This document shows positions 1 through 6,556 of a stretch of 14,999 bases of DNA, in pieces; the first letter of the stretch is position 1, and every line of letters starts with the position of its first letter. The DNA comes from an uncultured bacterium (lineage in GTDB: Bacteria > Cyanobacteriota > Vampirovibrionia > Gastranaerophilales > Gastranaerophilaceae). The translations under genes and the position numbers were made by a program. The notes beneath the pieces were generated by a model. The model did no database searches, had not been told where the DNA came from, and saw only the letters and a list, made by a program, of their open reading frames with translations. Location of the stretch: the NCBI GenBank assembly GCA_900551965.1, contig URYF01000035.1, positions 1 to 14,999 on the forward strand. Reading direction: 5' to 3'.

Positions 1-757
1 CTCCGCCGTCTTGTAAATATTTCAGTGCCAAAACATGTGCTTTTGCCAAATCTTCAACATTGATATAATCTCTAACGCAGGTGCCGTCTTTTGTCGGATA
101 ATCTGTTCCAAACATCTGGAAGGTTTTACCGCCGTCAAAAGTTGATTTTAAAATATTCGGAATCAAATGAGTTTCCGGATCATGCCATTCCCCGACTCGC
201 CCATTGCTATCTGTACCTGCAACATTGAAATATCTCAATCTTACGCTTTTTAAACCGTAAGCCTTGTCATAATCATCCATTATATTTTCAATCATTAACT
301 TTGTTCTGCCATAAGTATTTATAGGAACTTGCGGGTGCTTTTCATCAATCGGAATATATTCAGGCTCCCCATAAGTTGCTGCAGTTGATGAAAATACGAT
401 ATTTTTAACATCATTTTCAAGCATCGCCCTTAGCAGGTTTAAAGTTCCGTAAACATTGTTGAAATAATATTTTTGAGGATTTTTAACAGATTCCGCAACT
501 TGAGAATATGCTGCAAAATGTATAACAGCATCAATTTTGTGCTTTTTAAACACCGAATCTATATCATCAAAATTCTGCAAATCACCTTTGATAAAATCAA
601 CAACATTGCCTTTTGAATTGATATTTTTCAAAGTTTCGACAGTTTCAATATGTCCGAGTTCTAAATTATCAAAAATAACAACATCATATCCTGAATTTAT
701 AAGTTCTATAACATTGTGACTGCCTATATATCCGGCTCCGCCTGTAACTAAAATCAT
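1..757 (-). CDS. galE: UDP-glucose 4-epimerase (3' end missing at window edge)
   Basis: Interconverts UDP-glucose and UDP-galactose with tightly bound NAD, in the cytoplasm; here it would feed UDP-Gal to the neighbouring mutase. Translating the minus strand from 757 gives about 252 residues with no stop before the edge, against roughly 330 usual, so about 80 C-terminal residues lie outside. Visible short-chain-dehydrogenase features are the NAD-binding GGAGYIG (6-12), FSST with the catalytic Ser/Thr (122-125), the catalytic pair Y149 and K153 in YGRTK, and the GalE-typical RYFNVAG and RDYINVEDLAKAH. The ATG at 757-755 shares one base with the glf stop codon (TAATG) and has AGGAG just upstream inside glf, so translation is probably coupled. 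It is the third gene of the Stealth-glf-galE operon. The epimerase call is firm; substrate breadth (UDP-GlcNAc too) cannot be read from this fragment. Confidence 0.95.
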   Translation of the reverse strand, partial: MILVTGGAGYIGSHNVIELINSGYDVVIFDNLELGHIETVETLKNINSKGNVVDFIKGDLQNFDDIDSVFKKHKIDAVIHFAAYSQVAESVKNPQKYYFNNVYGTLNLLRAMLENDVKNIVFSSTAATYGEPEYIPIDEKHPQVPINTYGRTKLMIENIMDDYDKAYGLKSVRLRYFNVAGTDSNGRVGEWHDPETHLIPNILKSTFDGGKTFQMFGTDYPTKDGTCVRDYINVEDLAKAHVLALKYLQDGG

Positions 758-1872
758 TATTTTATCTCCTCAAATAATTCTAAAGCACGCAATACGGCTT
801 TATCCATATCATAATATTTGTAATCTCCGAGTCTTCCAAGGAAATACACATTATCAAGTTTTTTGGCTTCAGTTAAATATTGGCTATACAATTGTGCATT
901 TTCATCTTTCGGAATCGGATAATATCTTTCGTTTTTACCAGGTTCAAATTTTTGTGAATATTCTTTTGCTATAACAGTTTTTTCGCTCTTATCATCAAGA
1001 TAATATTTATACTCGTGAATCCTTGTAAAATCATAGTTACAAGGATAATTCACACACGCATTTGATTGGTAGTATTCTTTATCATAAGTTTCAAATTTGA
1101 AATTCACACTGCGATAAGGAAGCTGCCCGAATTTATAATCAAAAAATTCGTCAATAGGACCGGTATAAAATACCCTTTTAAACCCCTTGTCTTGTAAATC
1201 CTTATAATCAGTACCTAATTGTATGGTAATACGCGGATTATCAAGCATTTTTTCAACAACTTTTGTATATCCCTCAAGAGGTATTCCCTGATATTTATCC
1301 TGAAAATATCTGTTATCCTTGCTTAAATATACAGGAACTCTGGCTGTCACAGCACCATCAACATCTTCAGGCTTTACACCCCACTGTTTGGTTGTATAGT
1401 GCAAAAATATTTTTTCATATACATATTTTGCCAAAAATTTTAAATCATCATCATCTTGTTTTTGAAACTCCAAAATCGGCACTTTTGTATTTATTTCAAA
1501 AACATCTAACAGCTTTTGTTCAAGTCTTTTTGCAAAACTTTGCGGAAAAACATCATATAAAGTATTAAAATTGAACGGAATATGCGTTTCTATACCGTCT
1601 AAAACTCCGATAACTTTATGCATATATGTATTAAAATCCGTAAACTTTTTTAAATATGCCCAAACTTTTTCATTATTTGTATGGAAAATATGCGACCCGT
1701 ATTTGTGAATCATAATCCCGTTTTCATCACGGTAATCATAGCAATTTCCTGCTATATGATCCTTTTTATCAATAATTAAAACATCTTCATTCAATTCAGA
1801 AGCAATAAGATTTGCAATAACAGCGCCTGAAAAACCTGCTCCAACAACTAAATTTATATTTTTATACTCCAT
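757..1872 (-). CDS. glf: UDP-galactopyranose mutase
   Basis: Flavoenzyme that converts UDP-galactopyranose to UDP-galactofuranose, the donor for galactofuranose in bacterial surface glycans. The 371 residues match the usual length. Visible features are the FAD-binding GAGFSG (11-16), the KYGSHIFHT segment (58-65), TTKQW (160-164), the mobile-loop arginine R178 (TARVPV) and second substrate-contacting arginine R284 (FTRIHEYK), and the C-terminal FLGRLGDYKYYDMD flavin motif (344-357). R178 and R284 align with the two essential arginines of the characterised Klebsiella and Mycobacterium enzymes, recalled from family knowledge. The ATG at 1872 lies inside the 3' end of the upstream transferase gene (11-bp overlap) and is preceded by GGAGGGAG. 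The neighbouring galE provides its substrate. This call is very secure. Confidence 0.97.
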   Translation of the reverse strand: MEYKNINLVVGAGFSGAVIANLIASELNEDVLIIDKKDHIAGNCYDYRDENGIMIHKYGSHIFHTNNEKVWAYLKKFTDFNTYMHKVIGVLDGIETHIPFNFNTLYDVFPQSFAKRLEQKLLDVFEINTKVPILEFQKQDDDDLKFLAKYVYEKIFLHYTTKQWGVKPEDVDGAVTARVPVYLSKDNRYFQDKYQGIPLEGYTKVVEKMLDNPRITIQLGTDYKDLQDKGFKRVFYTGPIDEFFDYKFGQLPYRSVNFKFETYDKEYYQSNACVNYPCNYDFTRIHEYKYYLDDKSEKTVIAKEYSQKFEPGKNERYYPIPKDENAQLYSQYLTEAKKLDNVYFLGRLGDYKYYDMDKAVLRALELFEEIK

Positions 1873-3721
1873 ACTGCTCCCTCCAATGCGGTCTTCTTAT
1901 ACCTATTTTTGTAAGTATTTTATAAAGTTTTGTTCTGGTTTGAAAAACATCATATCTTTTTTTATTTGTTTCACAATAAACAACCGGAACTTCGCGAACT
2001 CTCAAACCCTGCTTTTTACAGTATTCCACATAAACGGTAAAAAGTCTTTCCGATAAAAATCCGTAAACTCTTTGTTGATAAGGTTCTCTTTTTTCAATAT
2101 CTGTTTGAATTTCAGATTCTAAAGTAAATAAAATATCAAACAGCCACGCAGCATAATTATTTAAAAATTCTTTTGATGATATAAACATATTGTACAAATA
2201 CATTTCTTTTTGGTTTTTTAAAACATCAAGCGCAGTATCGTAAATTTGCGGAGATTTTTCTTTGATAATTTCAAGAGTCCTGTCAAGATCTGATATATAG
2301 TGTTTCTTTTTATAATAATCATAACTTGATTTACATTTAGGAATAACTCTTTTCATTGGCAAAATTATATCACAATCATAAAAATTCGCAGATAAACTTG
2401 AGCGGTTAAGACATAAAATATCTGCAATATCTTCAGGAAAAGAATTTACCCATCTGATATGCCCGCAGCCAAGATCTAAAAGTCTTCTGTAATGCATCAA
2501 GCCAACATAATCATCATCACAATTTTTCCAAAGATGATAAAGTGCAGTCAATTCTGAAAAATACTTATTTTTATCAGAAATATTATCACCCGAATTATCT
2601 TTCATAATCCCCAATTCTAAACCGGAAACCGATGCTCCGACTTGAATAGGTTTTAGAACTTCATTTTGTAAAAAATCAAAATTTTTATGATAACAAATAG
2701 CTATTTGTGCAGTTTTATTATCAGGTTTTTCAAAAGATGACGGCTTTGAAAATTTCTTTTCCAAAAATGCTCTCATTGCAAGCCTGTCATCATTATTTGT
2801 TTTTAAGCTGTCATTTAAACAGAACAAACACGGTTTATATTTATCAATAAGCTTTAATTTTGATTCTTTAAGTTCAATAACCATAGAATCAATACCGCAA
2901 CTTTTTAAATACGCACAGAATTTTGCACTAAAATTATCCACAACTTTAGCCTGTCCATGATTTTGTGCAAGTGCGTAATATTCATAAACAGAACGCTGTA
3001 TGCACTCTTTTTCGCGAAATTTTTGTCTGGCGGTTTTTTCAAAGCCTTCTTCAAATTCAGAATAACACTTTTCAATATCAGACTTACGGTAAGCGTCAAT
3101 ATTATGATGAGGAAATCTCGGACAAGATTCGCCAAATTTATTTTTAACCAAACGGTAAGCAGATGAAACCATATAACCATATAAATGTTTATATAATTTA
3201 TTAATCAAGCGTCTTTTAGAAAATCTAAAAACAGGCTGACCATCTTGCCTATTAAAGAAAAATGATTTGTCAACAAAATTCCCGAAAAACATATCATCAT
3301 TTGCAAATAAAAAATACTCGCTTAACTCAGGAATTTTATGTAAAGCAGCTTCAATTGCAGAAGCATTAAATGTAGGCAGGGCATCAGGCGGCAGAATTTC
3401 ATTATGGCTAACCATTTTGATTTTAGGGTTTGTTGTATCAAGCCAATCAGGCACTTGTGAATCCGTAACAATAAAAATATTATTTATCCAAGGCGCATAT
3501 TTTTCCAACGACCTTAGCGAATATTTTAATTCATTATTATCAATAAACCGACATTCACCAACAGAATCATTATCTAAAATTTTGCCATATTTTTTTAATT
3601 CATTACTCTTTTTTTCAAGCCATTTTTTATCCGAAGAGTCACACCACAAATATACAATATCTACCGGACAATTCTCTATATAACTGCTATCACTTGCATT
3701 AACCAATATTATATCTCTCAA
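1862..3721 (-). CDS. Stealth-family phosphotransferase fused to a DUF4422 glycosyltransferase-like domain
   Basis: Large cytoplasmic surface-polysaccharide enzyme with two halves. Residues 19-150 show Stealth CR1 (PVDIVYLWCDSSDKKWL) and CR2 (ELKYSLRSLEKYAPWINNI, IVTDSQVPDWL, FLFANDDMFFG); 200-260 resemble CR3 (FPHHNIDAYRKSD, ECIQRSVYEYYAL). Residues 337-595 look like DUF4422 (AICYHK, LTALYHLWKN, YVGLMHYRR, YQQRVYGFLSERLFTVYV). Stealth proteins are hexose-1-phosphate transferases of the GlcNAc-1-phosphotransferase type; DUF4422 proteins occur in capsule loci. No signal peptide or membrane segment is seen. First gene of the operon with glf and galE, so a galactose or galactofuranose glycan is the likely product (inference). 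The start is unusual: an in-frame TAA lies three codons upstream of a TTG at 3721, and no ATG occurs before residue 103. A second TTG at 3706 (codon 6) has GAGAG eight bases upstream and may be the true start, giving 614 residues. Confidence 0.85.
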   Translation of the reverse strand: MRDIILVNASDSSYIENCPVDIVYLWCDSSDKKWLEKKSNELKKYGKILDNDSVGECRFIDNNELKYSLRSLEKYAPWINNIFIVTDSQVPDWLDTTNPKIKMVSHNEILPPDALPTFNASAIEAALHKIPELSEYFLFANDDMFFGNFVDKSFFFNRQDGQPVFRFSKRRLINKLYKHLYGYMVSSAYRLVKNKFGESCPRFPHHNIDAYRKSDIEKCYSEFEEGFEKTARQKFREKECIQRSVYEYYALAQNHGQAKVVDNFSAKFCAYLKSCGIDSMVIELKESKLKLIDKYKPCLFCLNDSLKTNNDDRLAMRAFLEKKFSKPSSFEKPDNKTAQIAICYHKNFDFLQNEVLKPIQVGASVSGLELGIMKDNSGDNISDKNKYFSELTALYHLWKNCDDDYVGLMHYRRLLDLGCGHIRWVNSFPEDIADILCLNRSSLSANFYDCDIILPMKRVIPKCKSSYDYYKKKHYISDLDRTLEIIKEKSPQIYDTALDVLKNQKEMYLYNMFISSKEFLNNYAAWLFDILFTLESEIQTDIEKREPYQQRVYGFLSERLFTVYVEYCKKQGLRVREVPVVYCETNKKRYDVFQTRTKLYKILTKIGIRRPHWREQYGV

Positions 3722-3746
3722 ATCGTATTAGCCATATAGGCAATTT

Positions 3747-3828
3747 ACACTCTGCCTGTTTATACCATTATTAATTATAGAGTGTGAAACAGCTAATTCA
3801 ATACAAAAATAAGAAATATTAAGAGTGT
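3747..3828. repeat. Three AGAGTGT elements, candidate operator between divergent genes
   Basis: The heptamer AGAGTGT occurs at 3779-3785 and 3822-3828 on the plus strand and at 3747-3753 on the minus strand (as ACACTCT). The two plus copies are 43 bp apart, about four helical turns; the inverted pair is 32 bp apart. Flanks also share A/T-rich or TGAAAC/GTTTCA sequence: TGAAAC at 3785-3790 is the inverse of GTTTCA at 3827-3832. One copy overlaps the operon's -10 and one lies just upstream of the predicted regulator promoter. An XRE regulator gene starts 60 bp away, making it the natural candidate binder (inference). The inverted pair could alternatively form a hairpin in the operon leader RNA. 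Confidence 0.45.
3774..3801 (-). promoter_or_regulatory. Promoter of the Stealth-glf-galE operon
   Basis: Reading the minus strand, TTGAAT (3801-3796) and TATAAT (3779-3774) are separated by 16 bp, close to the sigma-70 consensus. Initiation near 3767 would give a leader of about 46-61 bases before the TTG start candidates. One copy of the AGAGTGT repeat (3779-3785) touches the -10 box and spacer, so a protein bound there would block the promoter. Predicted by eye only. Confidence 0.55.
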
Positions 3829-3837
3829 TTCAAGTCC

Positions 3838-3866
3838 TTCATAGTTAGCCAAAATTTTTATATACT
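3838..3866 (+). promoter_or_regulatory. Promoter of the XRE regulator gene
   Basis: TTCATA (3838-3843) and TATACT (3861-3866) are separated by 17 bp. Initiation near 3873 leaves a very short leader, almost at the GGAG ribosome site (3874-3877), so the true start of transcription could lie elsewhere. It sits directly downstream of the third AGAGTGT copy, a position compatible with autoregulation. Confidence 0.35.
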
Positions 3867-3887
3867 GGATAGTGGAGTAATGGAAAA

Positions 3888-4271
3888 TTGATTAAAAAGG
3901 CTTTTGGAAAAAATCTAAAAAAATTACGTAAAGAACGAAGGATGACCCAAGAACAACTATCTGAAATGGTAGGTATTCACCCGCGCCAAATTTCAAAAAT
4001 TGAAACCGGTGAAAATTTTCCAAACAGCAAAACCCTGGAAAATCTTTGCAATGCTTTAGATCTTGAACCGCAAGAATTGTTTAACTTCAACAAACCGGCT
4101 CAACCTACAAGAAGAAAAACAATGATTAAACTTATTGAGAAAATAGAAAATATATCAGATGACAAATCCGTTTTAAATTTCATTAATCTGGCAATAGGCG
4201 CACTTCAAAATAATGATGATTTAGAAAAACTTGAAATGCTTATTTCAGGAATAAAACTTGCCAGAAAATAA
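3888..4271 (+). CDS. XRE-family helix-turn-helix transcriptional regulator
   Basis: Sequence-specific DNA-binding protein, probably a repressor, of 127 residues. Residues 6-66 form a classic HTH_3/Cro-CI domain: FGKNLKKLRKERRMTQEQLSEMVGI, then recognition helix HPRQISKIETGENFP, then LENLCNALDLEPQELF. Residues 70-78 are a basic linker and 79-127 are predicted helical (MIKLIEKIENISDD, KLEMLISGIKLARK), possibly for dimerisation; there is no ligand or protease domain. The TTG at 3888 is the best start: an in-frame TAG lies just upstream, GGAG sits ten bases before it, and the next ATG (residue 19) would remove the first helix. The nearby ATG at 3880 reads into a stop after three codons. Divergent from the glycan operon and beside three AGAGTGT elements, it may control that operon and itself. 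Family call firm, target inferred. Confidence 0.9.
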   Translation: MIKKAFGKNLKKLRKERRMTQEQLSEMVGIHPRQISKIETGENFPNSKTLENLCNALDLEPQELFNFNKPAQPTRRKTMIKLIEKIENISDDKSVLNFINLAIGALQNNDDLEKLEMLISGIKLARK

Positions 4272-4273
4272 TC

Positions 4274-4768
4274 CTACCCTTTATCAATAAATTCACACGC
4301 AGTTGTATGAACATTTTTGTTAAACAACCTTGCATAATATTGCTGCCCTTCACTTATATCCGGCAATTGTTGAATTTGTCTTGTTAATTTTGCCATATAA
4401 GTATATAATGGCAAAGTATTGCAATTATGCAGCAATATTTCGCAGCCATTTATCTTAAAGTTTGAAAATGAAATCGGAGTAATATCATCTATTTTAAAAT
4501 TTCGGACAAACAACCTGATTTTATCAGGATAATTTGGATTAATACAATTTTGACGATAATGCTCATCACATTTGTTCAGTGCTTCCCTAAACTCTGATAA
4601 ATGTTTTCCGTTAAAATCATCTGTTAAATTGCATCTTATCAAAATTTCAGAAACAGCTTTGTCTCCTTGCTGTATATTACCGTATGGAGTTATATAACTG
4701 CCAAATTTGCTATATGCTTTTTTTCCTATAAATAAGTTATTTATCCCTGTAAATGAAATATTATCCAT
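4274..4768 (-). CDS. Hypothetical protein with ISFTG-type N-terminus
   Basis: I do not recognise a characterised family. The 164 residues start MDNISFTGINNLFIGKK, a short ISFTG-type lead-in I associate with many small uncharacterised proteins of Gastranaerophilales genomes (recollection, not searched). The rest is mixed, with KLTRQIQQLP and an Asn/Tyr/Cys-containing middle including CDEHYRQNCINPNYP (91-105) and a hydrophobic stretch GCEILLHNCNTLPLYTYMAKL. It has no clear signal peptide or membrane helix. It is convergent with the regulator gene, with only two bases between the stops and no hairpin there. The ATG at 4768 has AGAGG 13 bases upstream, a long spacing, and a TATATT box only five bases before the ATG, so the start signals are ambiguous. 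Function unknown. Confidence 0.65.
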   Translation of the reverse strand: MDNISFTGINNLFIGKKAYSKFGSYITPYGNIQQGDKAVSEILIRCNLTDDFNGKHLSEFREALNKCDEHYRQNCINPNYPDKIRLFVRNFKIDDITPISFSNFKINGCEILLHNCNTLPLYTYMAKLTRQIQQLPDISEGQQYYARLFNKNVHTTACEFIDKG

Positions 4769-4817
4769 ACTGTAATATAAACCTCTAAAAATTTTTTTTG
4801 CTAGTAATTACACAATT

Positions 4818-4846
4818 TTGTCATATAAAAAATTTTATGTTATTAA
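4818..4846 (+). promoter_or_regulatory. Possible promoter of the exonuclease gene
   Basis: TTGTCA (4818-4823) and TATTAA (4841-4846) are separated by 17 bp. Initiation near 4853 would place the start of the mRNA immediately before the AAGGAG ribosome site (4854-4859), which is tight. The surrounding DNA is extremely A/T-rich, so chance matches are likely. Confidence 0.3.
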
Positions 4847-4864
4847 AATATAAAAGGAGAAAAA

Positions 4865-5434
4865 ATGCAAATCCAACTACCATATTCAAATACGGCAGCC
4901 GAAAAGGCGCAAAATCAACAAGAATTTCCTGAAAATTATACAATAATTGATATTGAAACCACCGGATTATCAAGTTTAAAGAATGAAATTATTGAACTTT
5001 GTGCAATAAAAATTCGCAACAATAAAATAGTTGAAACCTTTACCACTCTTGTAAAACCGCAAGCTCAAATCAACAGTTTTATTTCTAATCTCACCGGAAT
5101 TTCAAATGATATGGTGTCAAATGCTCCAAAAATTGAAAATATTTTAAATAAATATATCGAATTTATCTCTGACGATATTGTAATAGGGCATAATGTTAAA
5201 TTCGATATTGGTTTTATAAACACAAACAGTTTAAAACATTACAATAAAGAATTTGCAAACAAATATATAGATACCTGCGGATTATCACGCAAAATAACCC
5301 CTATAAAACGGCATAAACTTGAACTTGTTGCACAATATTATGAAATAGATACAACAGGACATCACCGAGCAGAACAAGATTGCCTTATGACTTTTGGTAT
5401 CTATAACGCAATGAAAAATACAAAAACTTTATAA
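4865..5434 (+). CDS. DnaQ-like 3'-5' exonuclease (DEDDh family)
   Basis: Metal-dependent 3'-to-5' exonuclease of the fold shared by DNA polymerase III epsilon, RNase T and oligoribonuclease. All catalytic motifs are visible: Exo I in IIDIETTG with D29 and E31, Exo II in GHNVKFD with D114, and Exo III in HHRAEQD with H167 and D172, the DEDDh signature. It is 189 residues long with a 24-residue polar N-terminal lead-in (QIQLPYSNTAAEKAQNQQ) and nothing after the nuclease domain. It therefore lacks the C-terminal polymerase-binding extension of a replicative epsilon subunit and may act in repair or RNA turnover. AAGGAG (4854-4859) lies five bases before the ATG. It faces the small gene at 5441 across six bases. 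The enzyme class is secure; the biological substrate is not determinable here. Confidence 0.9.
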   Translation: MQIQLPYSNTAAEKAQNQQEFPENYTIIDIETTGLSSLKNEIIELCAIKIRNNKIVETFTTLVKPQAQINSFISNLTGISNDMVSNAPKIENILNKYIEFISDDIVIGHNVKFDIGFINTNSLKHYNKEFANKYIDTCGLSRKITPIKRHKLELVAQYYEIDTTGHHRAEQDCLMTFGIYNAMKNTKTL

Positions 5435-5440
5435 ATTTTA

Positions 5441-5725
5441 TTATGCATTCACATCTAATTTTTTAGAATTTTGATATGACTTATACAAATTAACCATTTC
5501 CTCAGGAGAGACAGGCTTGCCATCATTTACAAATGTTCCTTTAGGAAATTCTGTTTTAGTTCCCCAGGCATTTGAAACACAAGATGCACTCCCATCCGGA
5601 TTAAAAGTATAAGTGCACTCTTCATCTCGAATATTCGGATCATCATAATTAATTTTAATAACCCCATTATCATTTTTTGATAATGTGTACATACTGCTGT
5701 TAGCGCCAATCGAATCTACTGCCAT
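5441..5725 (-). CDS. Small hypothetical protein
   Basis: I do not recognise this 94-residue protein. It is acidic and polar, without a signal peptide or hydrophobic segment. Residues 14-51 read like a short beta-rich unit (LSKNDNGVIKINYDDP, CTYTFNPDGSASCVSNAWG), resembling YD/DUF-type bacterial beta sheets, with two cysteines (C37, C49). The C-terminus has a helical PVSPEEMVNLYKSYQNSK segment. The ATG at 5725 is convincing because GGAGG (minus strand of 5735-5739) stands nine bases upstream, the strongest ribosome site among the small genes here. It converges on the exonuclease gene and is separated from the glycosylase gene by a terminator, so it is probably monocistronic. The good ribosome site and protein-like composition support it as real; function unknown. 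Confidence 0.7.
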   Translation of the reverse strand: MAVDSIGANSSMYTLSKNDNGVIKINYDDPNIRDEECTYTFNPDGSASCVSNAWGTKTEFPKGTFVNDGKPVSPEEMVNLYKSYQNSKKLDVNA

Positions 5726-5826
5726 ATTTTACTACCTCCAAAAGTATCACACATACATATTAAAAACATATACAAAAATATTTGCCTTTTTTAATAAGTG
5801 TTACTTAATATTTTTTTACAATTAAC

Positions 5827-5860
5827 AAAAAATACGGCTAGATTTTAGCCGTATCTTTTT
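5827..5860. terminator. Hairpin terminator of the symporter-glycosylase operon
   Basis: ATACGGCTA (5832-5840) and TAGCCGTAT (5846-5854) form a perfect 9-bp stem with a five-base loop. On the minus strand it is followed by six T (5827-5832, partly in the stem base), 36-58 bases after the glycosylase stop, so it ends that operon. The plus strand also has five T (5856-5860), but no plus-strand gene needs it. It also insulates the small gene at 5441. Confidence 0.85.
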
Positions 5861-5889
5861 GTCTTGAATATGATATAAATTTCAATTTT

Positions 5890-6537
5890 TTACTTTGCCA
5901 GAGCCAATTCCTTATTGAAAGGGTTACTGGAACACACCTGTTTATCGCCAAGAATTTCAGATTTAATAACAGACAAATCTTGCTGCATTAATCTTCTTGG
6001 AGACCCTTCTTCCATAGAGTGATTTCTCAAAAGATATGACGGGTGGAAAATTGCCATTGATCTGTATTCTTTTCCATTGATAGTAACATTGAACCATTTT
6101 CCGCGGACTTTTGAAATCTGAACTTTTTTATCTTCCCAGAATGATTTTAAAGAAGTTGCACCACAGAAAATAATTGCATCAGGATTCATAATATCAATTT
6201 GAGCAGTCAAATATCTTTCACATAAAGCCTTTTCAACATCAGTCGGAACTCTGTTTTCCGGCGGACGGCATTTGACTGTATTTATGATATATAAATCATC
6301 TTGTCTTGAAATACCTGCTTCTTCTAAAAATTGGTTTAATAATTTACCGGCACGACCAACAAACGGTTTACCTGTTTCATCTTCAGTTTCACCGGGAGCT
6401 TCACCGATCAAAACAATTCTTGCAGTTTCAGGATTACCATCAGAAAATACTACATTCTTACGGGTTTTTCCTAAAATACAATCTGTACAATTTTCACATT
6501 TTGCCTGAACAATATCCAAACATCCCTTTTTAATCAT
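5890..6537 (-). CDS. Family 4 uracil-DNA glycosylase (Fe-S)
   Basis: Removes uracil from DNA in base-excision repair, in the cytoplasm. The 215 residues carry the family's four Fe-S cysteines C14, C17, C90 and C106. The catalytic motif region GEAPGETEDETGKPFVGRAG (45-64) is intact, as are NTVKCRPPENR (86-96) and the DNA-binding HPSYLLR (165-171). The tail after residue 197 (GDKQVCSSNPFNKELALAK) extends past the core, adds a fifth-type cysteine (C202) and matches nothing I know. The start ATG at 6537 has AGGAG 11 bases upstream. It follows the symporter gene on the same strand after 19 bases without a hairpin between them, so the two are probably cotranscribed, a pairing without obvious functional logic. 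The family is also annotated as a phage SPO1 DNA polymerase-related protein; the motifs make UDG the better name. Confidence 0.95.
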   Translation of the reverse strand: MIKKGCLDIVQAKCENCTDCILGKTRKNVVFSDGNPETARIVLIGEAPGETEDETGKPFVGRAGKLLNQFLEEAGISRQDDLYIINTVKCRPPENRVPTDVEKALCERYLTAQIDIMNPDAIIFCGATSLKSFWEDKKVQISKVRGKWFNVTINGKEYRSMAIFHPSYLLRNHSMEEGSPRRLMQQDLSVIKSEILGDKQVCSSNPFNKELALAK

Positions 6538-6556
6538 CTATCTATGCTCTCCTTAT

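Noticed and set aside
1263..1568. Plus-strand open frame of 101 codons inside glf
   Set aside because: It is antisense to a fully convincing mutase gene with intact motifs, has no ribosome site and no recognisable protein features. Other antisense frames at 537-719, 2957-3166, 3267-3683, 6272-6533 and 6944-7195 fail for the same reason.
1700..1872. Possible loss of an essential arginine in the Glf mobile loop (PVY where many enzymes have PVR)
   Set aside because: The position changed is the second basic residue of the loop; the essential arginine aligns with R178, two residues before PV, and it is present, as is R284.
3888..5725. XRE regulator, DnaQ-like nuclease and two small unknown proteins as a defence or toxin-antitoxin island
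   Set aside because: The genes are in separate transcription units on alternating strands, with no recognisable toxin, NTPase, reverse transcriptase or other effector, and no mobility genes. The regulator is better explained by the divergent glycan operon.
5795..5817. TAAGT-GTT-ACTTA inverted repeat followed by seven T, as a plus-strand terminator
   Set aside because: The stem is only 5 bp and A/T-only, and no plus-strand gene ends nearby (the exonuclease ends at 5434, with a minus-strand gene in between). At most it is a weak operator upstream of the gene at 5441.
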